From: Adiantum capillus-veneris
Lineage: Eukaryota; Streptophyta; Polypodiopsida; Polypodiales; Pteridaceae
Length of the DNA stretch: 64,000 bases
Direction of reading: 5' to 3'
Assembly (NCBI GenBank): GCA_014529385.2
Contig: CM043947.1
Span: 103,375,811-103,439,810, forward strand
Positions 23,582 to 33,538 of the stretch are shown here, piece by piece. Under the pieces are notes generated by a model. That model was not told the origin of the DNA, did not search any database, and was given only the letters and a program-made list of their open reading frames with translations. The position numbers and the translations under genes were made by a program. The stretch's first letter is position 1. Each line of letters starts with the position of its first letter.

Positions 23582-24224
23582 AGCTACGCTTCACAGTGGT
23601 TTACTTTCCTGGAAAAAATTCGGCAGAGTTTCCCCTGTAAACTGACCTCTGAACCAATATCAACCGGTCAAATGAACCAAGAAAGCTTCAGATTCTGCAT
23701 AAATTTTGGCAGAGTCTCCTTTGTAAAATGGCTCTGGTGTACTCAAAAACAGACCAAAAAACAGCTCAAAAAAAACACTGTCTCTGTGACACTGTAAGCT
23801 GCGGGTAAACCTGTCCGGCACCTGTACTATCTCTGACTGTCCTGTCACTGTCCTGTAAGCATAGACTGCGACAATGCCTCAACGGCAGTAAAGCAAAGAT
23901 GCAATCCCAACTGTCTAACTCACAGTCAATACATCCTAGCTACCTATCTAAGGGTGCTCGAGGGATCGCTCCAAGACCTGTATCACCGAAAGGATCTCAA
24001 CATTCGAGAATCCCCCAGCTCAATAAAACCTCACTCGACCCTCAACAAAGGCTGCAGTAAATCTGACAGTACATAGACTTCCCACAAAGTCATACATCCA
24101 CAAATTTCCCACTGTATGCTGTAACTGCTGCGGCGGTTGTTTACTGCGTGACTCACAGCCAGCAAACCCTCAACAGACATACATCATCTCTGACAATACA
24201 TCCCATGTGGAAGTTCCTGCAATG

Positions 24225-24737
24225 TCAGGATGAAATGTGGAATATCAAGCAGCAAACACAAGCTACCTGATGAACTAGTGGATGTCGCCTATAGTCTGTG
24301 TGTAGATGCTCCCGTGTCGTATGTGACACGCCTCCAAGAACTGTGAGCCGTCCTTCGATGTGTAGACAGCCACAAATCAACACTCTGAGAGTGTCGATAT
24401 CCTCAGCACCTGTAGTCGTAGGCCGAAAACCCCAAATTTGCAGAGTCGGATCTGCACCCGCCGAGACCACGTAGTCCAAAATGGCCTGCGCAGACCTTTG
24501 TCGAAGCCGAACGGTGGCCGAGATAACCTCAGAATGAAATTCTGAGAACACCGAGTCCTTTGGGTGTTCCCACGGGATTTGGGGCCGTGTCTTCGCCTGT
24601 CGAATTTCACTCCAATCTGAGTTGGTGACTCTAGCCTCCTGCAGTGCTGCCCCGAGCCTCGATCTGAGCTCTAATACCAGTTGAAGGAGTACGAGCGGAA
24701 GTGCGACGCAAGAGAGAGTGCAAGAAGAAGAGCACAA
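24225..24737 (-). CDS. Leader ORF of the copia element, 170 codons, unknown
   Basis: An uninterrupted ORF that starts inside the 5' LTR, reads through the primer-binding site and covers half of the 1.1-kb leader before gag. Sample: PKDSVFSEFHSEVISATVRL. No domain is recognised. It would be translated first from the genomic RNA. It could be a real upstream ORF or a chance reading of a structured leader; its length in a young element is the only support. Confidence 0.25.
   Translation of the reverse strand: MCSSSCTLSCVALPLVLLQLVLELRSRLGAALQEARVTNSDWSEIRQAKTRPQIPWEHPKDSVFSEFHSEVISATVRLRQRSAQAILDYVVSAGADPTLQIWGFRPTTTGAEDIDTLRVLICGCLHIEGRLTVLGGVSHTTREHLHTDYRRHPLVHQVACVCCLIFHISS
24668..24679 (-). 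other. Copia primer-binding site (initiator Met tRNA)
   Basis: TGGTATTAGAGC on the minus strand, two bases after the 5' LTR end; it matches the plant initiator-Met tRNA complement TGGTATCAGAGC at 11 of 12 bases. Confidence 0.9.
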
Positions 24738-24873
24738 CGATATGGTGAACTCGCTCTACTGTAATGTGTAGAGCATAGTGAGTTCTTATTAGGTTTTAAC
24801 AAAAGAATATGTGTACATACCTGGCGGCCCGCCCACTTACCTGGGCGACCACATTGGGCTTTATACCCCAACA
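24682..24873 (-). repeat. Copia 5' LTR
   Basis: 192 bp, pair of the LTR at 19356-19547. Three of the four differences have CA here against CG in the other LTR, and one is the reverse. Confidence 0.95.
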
Positions 24874-25000
24874 CTTGGTACTGACCTCAGAAAAGTGTAA
24901 TAGCAAACATCATTAATAAAGACGATGGTCAGTACCAAGAAAATAGGTGCAACAAAGAGGTTTTACCTTCCCTTATTCCCTTGGTACTGACTACACAAAA
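24874..25000. repeat. Satellite units right of the copia insertion
   Basis: Resumes the palindromic satellite (CTTGGTACTGACCTC, ATGGTCAGTACCAAG, CCCTTGGTACTGAC), more diverged than the units left of the coiled-coil gene. Confidence 0.75.
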
Positions 25001-26062
25001 TATAAGTGCACAAAAGTGTAGTAGCATACCTCTTCACTGTGTGTAGAGTTCTGTGTCACTAAAGCACTGCAGAATAGGATTAAGAGGAGGATGCGCAAAA
25101 AGGGTTGGGAGCACAAAAGAGATGGTTTGCTTACTGCGTAGCATCAATGGGGGTAGAGTTAAAATGATGGGAAATAGAGGATGCAAAAAGACACAGAAGA
25201 GCGCTCATCTAGGGTGAGTGTATAGTTAAAATGTTTGGTGGGGGTACCGCTTCTAAACTTAGAATGCTTAACTCGGCGAGGGTGAAAACTTCACTTATGC
25301 GCATGATTACACCCGAGATTGTGGTTGGTAAATCGTACTGCATGGGAATCTGATCCCATCTATTACTGGTTGTCCTTGTGAGCGCAACTCACGTGCCTTT
25401 TTTAAGTGACTGTCTAGAGTCAGATATGCTGATCACCCTTGCAGTCACCATCTCCATCTCCAAGTAGAACAAACAGATCGCCGTTTCCTTTGCCTTTTTT
25501 GCGCTCTTCCCCTTGGCCACCTCTCTAAATCCTTCATTTAGAGTCAAACGCCGATCACCCTTGCAGTCGCCATCTCCATCTCCAAGTAGAACAAACAGAT
25601 CGCCGTTGCCTTTTGCCTTTTCTGTGCTCTTTCCCTTGGCCACCTCTCATGATCCTGCATTGAGAGACCTCCACTGTTTTGCGTCCTTTGCTGCGGGTCG
25701 CCATCGCCATCGCCACCTTTTGGTTCTTGCTCTCGGCAGCCTACGACATCACCATCCAACTCCGTGCCATTATATATTGCAAAGACAGGTGCTTTCTCCC
25801 TCTCTCTCTCCCCTTCCTGTGTGCTATTAACTGTGTGCACACCAAAGCCACTGCATTACGGGGTTAGAGCACAATGGGAATAACACTCCAAGGGCCAATG
25901 AGTGGTCGTTAGGGTAAGATTAGAAGTCTCGCACCGCATGGTTGGAATAATTACTCCTTATGTGACCGTGTCTGAGTTTGGGCATAGTGAGTGAGTAGGC
26001 CTATATATCTATCACTGATAACATTAAATGCTTTGTTCTTGTCCACCTGTTCCGAATGCTTA
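25001..26062. other. Intergenic part of the multi-gene transposon with a 122-bp tandem duplication
   Basis: No gene recognised. Two 122-bp copies starting near 25409 and 25531 share GATCACCCTTGCAGTC, CCATCTCCATCTCCAAGTAG and CCCTTGGCCACCTCTC. Reading frames across them (for example minus 25643-25389) simply reflect the repeat. Confidence 0.5.
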
Positions 26063-26608
26063 GGTCAGAACCAAGCGAATAGGTCCCTTTGGAGATTTTG
26101 GGATCCCTATTCGCCTGGTTCTAACTCAAGTGACGTCACCTATTATGACACTGGCGCATGGGATAGAACCAATTGAATAGAGACCTTTAGGGATACTCGA
26201 GGATCAGTATTTTCTTGGTTATGACACCAAATAGAGGCCAAATTTTGAAAAGTAGTTTTGGCTTGCTTTTTCTTTCACTCATGGGGGACTCCATCCCGGA
26301 GACAGACGTTGTGGCTACAGTGGAAATTCAACTTGGGTCAGAACCAAGCGAATAGGGCCTTCGAAGATTCTTGGGCCCCGTATTTTCCTGGTTCTGACTC
26401 AAGTGACATCACCTATTATGACATTAGTGCACGGGATAGAACCAAGCGAATAGAGACCTTGAGGGGTACTCGAGGCTCAATATTCATTTGGTTATGACAC
26501 CAAATACATACCAATTTTGAATAGCAGTTTTGGCTTGCTTTTTCTTTCAGTCATGGGGATCATAGTCCTAGAGACAGACATTGTGGGCGAGGATACATGT
26601 GAAGAAAA
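26063..26608 (+). repeat. 273-bp tandem duplication of a gene upstream region with palindromes
   Basis: Two units, 26063-26335 and 26336-26608. Each has GGTCAGAACCAAGCGAATAG, an inverted partner (TATTCGCCTGGTTCTAAC or TATTTTCCTGGTTCTGAC), a second weaker pair, CTTTTTCTTTCA and an ATG (26281 and 26553) followed by similar coding sequence (MGDSIPETDVV and MGIIVLETDIV). The upstream region plus about 18 codons has thus been duplicated. Confidence 0.75.
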
Positions 26609-29600
26609 ACTATTCACATTCTTATACAACACCCGTGCTCATCACCGTGCACCAGAACTATCAGGGATGTTTAATGCAAATTTTTCTATACAGAGGATTA
26701 TAGATTGCTTATTTGAGTACCTACAAACCCATTTGCAACAGTATGAGGCAGTAACTTGTGACAATTCCACGACAGGTTATGGCATGAGATATGTGCACCG
26801 AGCCGACCTTGACCCTGACAAGAGTGCTTCAAGGAGAATGAATCGATGTTTAGAAAAGTGTCCCTCCAATGCAATTCTTGTATAAGACAGGTGTATGAAG
26901 CACTTCTAAAAGTATCGCTTAGTGTAATTCTACCACGGGTTTTTAGGTTACTTATACTTGCAGACGGATGGTGAGTCAGAGACTTCCCAGTCAGCAACTT
27001 TTGAAAGTTTTCCATTGGTGTCGGAGGAAGAGGTAGAGGATGTGGAGGTGTAGTTTAACCCAAAAGCCGAGCGGGTAGAGGTATTAACACTAGGTTGGTA
27101 ACCTAACAGGACATAAAAGTGTCCTTTCAGGGTTTTGAAAAAAACCTCCAAAACCATAGTAGATCCACTCATTTTGTAAAATCCTTTCATGAGGTTATAG
27201 TTCAAGGCCTACTACACATGGAAAAAATAAGAAACTTGTAAAACATCTCATTTTTTGGTCACACCAAGCCTCCAAAGTTGATGGACCAGTACATTTTCAT
27301 CAAAACAATCATTTCTTATGTTTTGTTGCATAAAAATAAGATTAGGGATTTTTGTAGGGCTTGAGATAAATTCCCTAGTTAACTTCAATGGGTTGGTGAT
27401 CAGAACACATGATTGCATCTCACTCACTATTTTTTGTTTTGCCAAAAGAAATAGGTACAAAGAAGCTGAATTTTTTCCGTTCTGCAAACCTATCATCAAA
27501 GTTTCTATCGCCACGCTCAATACAAATAATATATGCATGTTTTCTTAGTTCCCTATTGTCCTTTAGGTTCATAAGGAGCCATGGAGCATGTCAAAATAAT
27601 AATACATCTCTTACCAAGGGGAATCTTGGGGACAAAGATGAAGTGCTAAATACAGCAAACATGAAAAATCTGGGTTCAACATTATGAGTTGTAGAATCCC
27701 ATAGAAACTATTCAATATCTAGCCAAATTTGATCCTTATGACTAGATATGGTTACTACCTACAAAATGCATGTAGTTGTCACAAGAAACTAACAATACTG
27801 AAAAAGCTATACTTGATATACTAGAATGTTTCGTTTTCTTCTATAATTGAAAAAATCAACCATCGTTGTCTACTATGAAAAATAGGGTATTAGGTGCCCC
27901 AAAACTCAAGGAATATTAGCTTTATGTTACAATATGCGACATAGAAAATCAAAACTGCATTTGGATATCATGAAAGCCACCAAAAAAATCATAAAAGAGC
28001 TAAAATTGGCTAAAAAACAAGATATGACAATTTTTGTAATTTGGTCATAACTTACAACTTTAACATTTATTTCTCCCTAGAAGCATCAGGACATGTTGAG
28101 GACTACTAAAGATAGTTCTCTAGCATTCTAGACCTCACAAACATGAATTCTAGAGTGGTATAGTTGCAAAAAGTTGAAAAAAGCCAATAACAAGACCCGT
28201 TTTTTCACACAGTTTAGGTTGTGAAATGTTGTGCAAGGACAAGGTTAAAGATGGAATTGATATTCCAAAAAAATGTCAAGTTTTTTTTAGCTCATGAGAC
28301 GACGTTCTAGACAGATAGCACCTCAAAATCCATTTTGAAACTCTTGACATAATTCAAGGAAAATGGTCACTTAATAGGACATAAAAGTGTCCCAGGACAT
28401 AAAAGTGTCCCATTACCAACCTAGTGTTAAAGGAAGCATTTGATGCGGTGTTAAGTCTTGCTTCTCTTGCGGATGCAACAATTGGGCGCAAGCAAGAAAG
28501 CCTAAATAAGGAAGTGACTTTACCTCTGAATTGCGATCCCAGCTTTGCTATGGTAGGCGATACCCACTACGTTCTACAGATATCATGCATGAGCTGAATA
28601 TACGGGAGGACTACTGCCTAGATGCAATTGTGAATTTTTGTGAGGCAAACATGGGATTTGTGGATGATGATGGAGTGGACCAACATCTTATTGCTGACAC
28701 AGCTGTGCGTGACTCACAGTTTATATCAGGGTGGCTGATCAAAGATACATTCAATAAAGCGAAGTCCGGAGAGGCCAATTTAGCAACATATCAAAATTTT
28801 CAATCGACAAAAAAATAACTCGGCCTGGAAAACATGGGTAGGCCCGTGGCACCCAATGCTCAAGTAATGAATAGTCAGTCTATTCACTTGTGGGGGAGGT
28901 CGATGCTGGAAATGGAAGAGAATTAGATGGTAATTTTTGTCATGCATTCAGATGGTATTGGAGATGGGCCAGTGATAAAATATCAAGATCAATTTTTTTG
29001 TTGACGGGTGATAATGTATGACGATAGTTTCCTTAGAAGAGCGGGGGGCTCACTACAAGGGCTTGTCACTAGAGTCCAAGGAAAGGATGCGGTGTTGCCT
29101 CACTACATCAGGCGTTTCAACCACAAAAAGGTTTGTAGAAACAATTCAAGTACTTGGCAATTGTACTCATCTCACTTACGGCCCATAAATTCATTACGAA
29201 TTTTATGTAGATCATAATATACCAAAAGTAATACTCCAAGGACAATGCAAAGTTCTCAGTGTTTGCAATGAAAGTTATTACAAGATTATGTGGTGGGCAC
29301 CCCCTCCCACTAAACACAGAAAGACTAATTCTGATTGAGAAATAGTTTGCTCTATGCGTCTTTGGCATTGGGTATGGGTGCCAAGCACTCAGAGCCCCCT
29401 ATTTCATGTCCTACAGAGCTCAGGCTCTGGATGCAAGGGTTGAAGATCTAGAGAGACTAGATCCATTCATTAAGTGGCTATTTGTGAGGGAAAGAAGACG
29501 CCTGATGCCCGTGGGGATGCTGCCATCAACAGACGAACGAGCTCGTCTACAGAGCTTTCACATCGAAGAGGTACAAAGTGAGGAAGAAGGAGGTGCATCT

Positions 29601-29654
29601 AAGAGGATAAAAACAATGGGCTCAGGTCCATCTTCTCTTGCTCCGGACTCGTGA
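26553..29654 (+). pseudogene. Unknown acidic protein of the multi-gene transposon, decayed and interrupted
   Basis: Not recognised overall. Exon 1 is 26553-26879 (ends with KCPSNAIL; donor GTATAA). Exon 2 starts at 26964 after CTTGCAG in matching phase (TDGESETSQSATFES, acidic EEEVEDVEV) and is split at a TTA codon by the TTAA-flanked element at 27088-28426. It resumes in frame as KEAFDAVLSLASLADATIGR and, after a frameshift, DYCLDAIVNFCEANMGF. Later blocks include VIMYDDSFLRRAGG (near 29015) and FYVDHNIPKVILQGQCKVLS (near 29200), followed by a last exon from 29421 ending EEEGGASKRIKT. The YDDS block and the LDAIVNF block faintly resemble Ulp1; the DHNIP..GQCKV block faintly resembles a BAH domain. 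Neither is secure. The last exon overlaps the transposase-like gene tail to tail. Confidence 0.45.
27088..28426 (-). mobile_element. TTAA-flanked non-autonomous DNA transposon, copy 2
   Basis: 1339 bp, inverted relative to copy 1, flanked by TTAA (27084-27087 and 28427-28430). Removing it restores a reading frame (GTA TTA AAG GAA) across the host gene, direct proof of insertion and of the 4-bp duplication. The end near 28400 has two copies of GGACATAAAAGTGTCC where copy 1 has one. Confidence 0.85.
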
Positions 29655-32348
29655 CTGTCGCCACCTCGCATGACGATCCCCCACAATTGAATTTCTCGAA
29701 GCATTTGTTTCTTCTCTTTGCGGGTGTGTTGTAAAGACCGTGTAATTTCTGAACTCTTAAGAAGCTCCTTCTGCCTTCCTCTATGAATTCGTTGTCTATA
29801 AGTCCATTGGTGTAACTCTAATAGGCTATTGGCCTTATCATTTCCTCCCCCATGTCTAGTGTGCTTAAAATAACCTGTTCTTGCCATGTAGTGGGTTTTT
29901 TTCATGTCTTGTGTGTACCATGTTGATAGTGAGCCGTATGCCTTGGAAAAATATGGACCATGGTTGAATAGTATGTGCTGCATTGAAATAAAACAAAATG
30001 GTCAGTAGAGTACACTTTTAAATTTTGTTTTGTATACATAGAATGCTAACCCACCATGTAATGTGTGATATGTTGTCCACCCCACCCTGTAAAGTAAGCC
30101 TTCTTCCAATCCAACAAGGCTGCTTGAAATGATGTGAGCTTACTTTGGTCCCAAGAATGCTGCTCAACGAAGTGGAAAATTTTATCTAGTGATTTTCACA
30201 CGTTTCCCTTGTGATTCAGGATTTCCCCACCATCAGCATTGTCTTTAACCACTTTATGTAACTATTTCCATTTGTTGAACAGGTTTCTCCTTTCTTCTCT
30301 ATCTGAATCTTTGAGACTAAACCCAAGAAACCTTCTTGCCTTCACGCCACCTATCGATGCTTTCTTAGGTACCTTGTAACGACTTTGATACATCTTAGGG
30401 TCCTCTTCCATTTTGACATTGCCTCCATGCAAACCAATGTCTGAGAGCACTCCCTCTAATGCTTTGATCACTCTTTTCAACTCACTCTCTGGCTTTAATG
30501 TCCATGCGAAACATATGTACAAACGAACCACCTTTTCAGTTATTCGACAGAGTGCATGAAGTGTACAAACCTGAACTCTACTCAGAGGAATATCAAGCAC
30601 TGGCCTAAAAGTTTTATCTTGAAGATGTCTATTGGGAGCTCTATTCCATTGCACACTCTCAAGAGATTGTGCATCAGCCATGCAATATAAGCATGGATTT
30701 TCCACAGCTGCTCCGTGTGTTATGTTGTACATACACTTAAGAGTCTTTAAGCTACCTGCCATGTGCCATTCCACTGTATAGTCACCAAATCCTTCCACTG
30801 AAAGAACGGCTCCGTTTCTTTGTTCACTAATGATAGAAGGATTTTGGGTTTGACTAAAAACCCAATCGAGGATTTCAAAAATTTCCTTATCAACCTGCAG
30901 TGAAAAATGAAAACACAAAATCAACAACCAAATAATCAATATTTTTGTTATTATAGAGTGAATGAAGTATACTTGAAATGATCCTAGAGTTAGAATTTTG
31001 TTTTCAGATTGCACGCTGAAGTACCGTGGATCCTCTTTCGTTATTGATGGATCCAGAGCTCTACTCATGAGGGTAATGGTGACTCTCTCCAGCTTCTTGT
31101 TATTCAGGACCTCGCACTCGTCGAGCTTCAAAACAAACTTGAGAACCCCACCACACTCCTCTCGATTGATGTCAAAGAAGTGAACTGCATACCTTTGCAA
31201 TGCTTCAAGATCAACGAAGAGGTTGTTGTGCTCGTTAAATTGTACCTCTCTTCTGCCCTTGCCTAAGAACGTTGCTTCAATATGGAATGGTGACCCAAGT
31301 TTCTCAAAATCTCATCGTTTACGTGCCAGCGAGAAACCTTTACATGTGATGGATTTGGCAGCAATGATCCTCTTTGTAGTTTATTTTGAGACTTTTTAGC
31401 TAATGCTTTTAAGAGTGCCCTGTATCCCATCTACGAGATGCCACTCTCATCAAGTATTGCTTGCACTTCCATTGGTTCCAACTGATTCTTATTCATGAAG
31501 GAGGCCTCCTTTTCAGCTTACAAAATTTTTTCTGAGTTATCATCTCTTCGACTACTTCTTTTGGAACTAGACGGCTGTAATGCACTCCGGCATTGAAGCC
31601 TGCATCGTTCAAGTTTGGATGCAATAAAGACCTGCCAAAAAAGCACCATGCGTTATGATCATGTATAGGAAAGTGTATCCATTTCTAAGTAAAGCACATT
31701 GAAGATACAAAAGCAGAAACAAACTTTGAGTTACCTTAAAGCTCGTATTCATTTTTTCAGGCCACCATTGCCAATCTTCATGTTCTCAATGTTGCACATA
31801 TCTCATTTTCTTTTTCGACTACCAAGCGCGGTGTCTTTCTCTCGCAAACTTGTGATCTTCTTCTCAAGGCCTTGGATTGTCTCTTTGTTTGATGAAATCT
31901 TTTGAGAGCATGCTTCATTAAGTTTCTTCAGTTGCATGTTCTCCATTGCCGGGAAGTTTCTTTGCCTTTCCGCATTTAATCCTCTCATTTCCAAATGCAT
32001 CGCCTATGAAATGTAAGAGGTTAGTGATATTAGAAAAGGGAGGTGGCACATTTGTCGTAGAATCCTTTGGATAAATAGACCCATCGGTCCACAAATCCAA
32101 ATAATGTTCCTTCTTTATCATTCTAAGTTCCTTCTCCAGTTGAGATAAGAAAGACTCCCTCCCACGTTTCTGCAACGGTGCATACTCTTGCAATACATCA
32201 ACATGAAGATGATGTCTGCTCTTTCTTTGGGTAAGTGTAAAGACGAAGGGGCTAAGGATTGCAAGTTCAAATTGGTGTTTTCATCAGAAAAATAAGTATT
32301 CTCCATTCCTAGAGTTGATAGGGAAAAAGACGGACACTCGAAACTCAT
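29558..32348 (-). pseudogene. Large transposase-like protein of the multi-gene transposon, decayed
   Basis: Starts MSFECPSFSLSTLGMENTYF and continues into a coiled coil (NMQLKKLNEACSQK, then IQGLEKKITSLREK near 31850). Then come VQAILDESGIS near 31440, a possible RNase H-like strand (KFVLKLDECEVLNNKKLERV), an intron at about 30975-30897 (GTATAC to CTGCAG) and a zinc-like block (EWHMAGSLKTLKCMYN, then PCLYCMADAQ). A His block follows (VCTLHALCRITEKVVRLYIC), and the last exon from about 29981 (YGSLSTWYTQDMKKTHYMAR, then KHTRHGGGNDKANSLLEL). The Asp, CxxC, His and terminal GGG blocks look like a DDE-type transposase, perhaps KDZ/Zisupton-like, but I cannot name the family. If so, the second Asp (AGSLK) and the Glu (DMKKTH) appear replaced. 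At least six stops, most C-to-T compatible, plus two or more frameshifts. Confidence 0.5.
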
Positions 32349-32638
32349 GAAATATCTCAGGTTTTGGGAGGAAAGACCATATTCTCAAGTTTAGAGTTGA
32401 TAAAGTTCGTGTGGCTTATGTTCCTGGAGGGAACGCTTGTAAGTTGGCAATTCAAATCATTAGTCATATGGTTAGTTGGATTCCTGACAAGAGAATGAAG
32501 GATAAGAATGATAAAGACGGCGGCTACCTACCAAAGAATGTCATTTTGGCTTTTTGTTGGCGCAAAAAAGTATCACATAAAATGCACAATTTACCATTTT
32601 CATTTTCTCTCTCTAAGCCGACGTGGCACTTCTTACAG
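32349..32638. other. Subterminal region of the multi-gene transposon; no gene recognised
   Basis: A plus-strand ORF of 85 codons from 32411 shows no family features and runs through the terminal inverted repeat, so it is not called. The mirror region on the left, 13221-13548, likewise holds nothing recognisable. Confidence 0.4.
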
Positions 32639-32674
32639 GGCCCAAAAGTGAGTCCAACTTTCTCCTAATATGAT
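32639..32674 (-). repeat. Right terminal inverted repeat of the multi-gene DNA transposon
   Basis: Complement of the repeat at 13185-13220 with one difference. Followed by AGGTGTG, the counterpart of AGGTGCG at 13178-13184. Confidence 0.6.
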
Positions 32675-32681
32675 AGGTGTG

Positions 32682-33538
32682 AACTTACCCCCCATGCATA
32701 GGAAGCTTCTCAAGAAACTTCCTCATTAAGTGTGTAGGGTCTCTTTTTGACTCAAGCATCTTCCCCCCCATGCATAGGAAGCTTCTCAAGCAACTTCCTC
32801 ATTAACTGTGTAGGGTCTCTTTTTGACTCAAGCATCTTACCCCCCATGCATAGGAAGCTTCTCAAGCAACTTCCCCATTAAGTGTGTAGGGTCTCTTTTT
32901 GACTCAAGCATCTTACCCCCCATGCATAGGAAGCTTCTCAAGCACCTTCCTCTTAAGTATGACAAGTACCTCAAGTACCTTAGTCATCAAGCATGACAAG
33001 CACCTTAGGTGGAGTTCCCACCTCAAGATCAGCCCTAGCGAGCCTAAGGTCAAAGGAAAGTTTAGGCCGTCTCCCCACCTCAAGCGCAACCCTAGATTTC
33101 CTAAGGTCAAAGGTAAGTTTAGGTTAGGTTCCCACCTCAAGCTCAGCCCTAGCTTGCCTAAGGTCAAAGTACTTTTAACACTAACCATTGGATGTCTTTA
33201 ATGAAGCTAGCCCTAAGGTTTTTTACGCTCCATTAGATGTACATTTCTCTTTGATAGACTACCTCCTTTTGGACCCCTATTGAGATGTAACCATCTCTCC
33301 TCTTGGTCCCCTGTTGAGGTAAGTCTAGAAGCACTTATTGCACATTGCTCTTTGATAGACCATCTACTTTTGGACCCCTATTGAGATGCAACCATCTCTC
33401 CTTTTGGTCTCGTATTTAGATAGGTCTAGAAGCACATGTCTATATTCTAACTCTTGTTCCCGTTTATTCTCCCACATTAAATGATCAGTTTAATATGAGA
33501 AAATCATTTGGTATAGTTAGATATGATATTTCATGACA
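32682..33538 (-). repeat. 5' LTR of gypsy A, truncated
   Basis: Starts (minus strand) TGTCATGAAATATCATATCT at 33538 and matches 10491 downward, including AACGGGAACAAGAGTTAGAA and CTCAATAGGGGTCCAAAAGG. It stops inside the 76-bp tandem array (units at 32730, 32806 and 32882), where the DNA transposon's duplication begins. The remaining LTR and leader are lost. Confidence 0.8.

Larger units (their letters stand above)
19356..24873 (-). mobile_element. Ty1/copia element, structurally complete
   Basis: 5518 bp with two 192-bp LTRs (TGTTGGGG to CTCCTTCA on the minus strand), a CTTGG target duplication (19351-19355 and 24874-24878), a primer-binding site, a purine-rich tract and one gag-pol frame broken only by two TAG codons. 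The LTRs differ at four positions (2.1%), all C/T or G/A changes at CpG sites, so the insertion is young. It lies inside a unit of the palindromic satellite, which proves it came after the host element. Confidence 0.95.
13185..32674. mobile_element. Multi-gene DNA transposon carrying an H3-Ulp1 fusion (candidate new family)
   Basis: Bounded by 36-bp terminal inverted repeats matching at 35 of 36 positions. The left one starts ATCATGTTAGGAGAAAGTTG; the right one is its complement with A for G at position 6. The flanks carry AGGTGCG (13178-13184) and AGGTGTG (32675-32681), a 7-bp duplication differing by one CpG-to-TpG change. Without the copia (5523 bp with its duplication) and TTAA-flanked (1343 bp) insertions, the element is about 12.6 kb. 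Genes in order: unknown (+), H3-Ulp1 fusion (-), coiled-coil protein (+), acidic protein (+), transposase-like (-). Shared palindromic repeats lie among them. Ulp1 proteases are known cargo of plant DNA transposons such as Kaonashi MULEs; a fused histone H3 is not something I know of. Superfamily unassigned. The boundary call is inference, since the repeats might instead be inverted gypsy fragments. Confidence 0.6.
7255..33538 (-). mobile_element. Ty3/gypsy element, type A, with nested insertions
   Basis: A minus-strand element whose parts lie in order from high to low coordinates: truncated 5' LTR (33538-32682), gag (13157-12570), protease and reverse transcriptase/RNase H remnants (to about 10820), a purine-rich tract (AAGAGAGAGG just above 10491) and the 3' LTR (10491-7255). 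LTRs start TGTCAT and end TTACA. The flanks carry AGTA at 7251-7254 and 33539-33542, a 4-5 bp target duplication, so both ends belong to one insertion. A 19.5-kb DNA element sits between the 5' LTR remnant and gag, and a TTAA-flanked element sits in the 3' LTR. Part of the 5' LTR, the leader and most of the integrase are missing. Confidence 0.8.

Noticed and set aside
13185-32674. Endogenous giant-virus insertion, suggested by a histone gene, hairpins and several adjoining genes
   Set aside because: The genes have plant-like introns, no viral hallmark gene (major capsid, packaging ATPase, viral polymerase) is seen, and inverted ends with a short duplication fit a transposon better.
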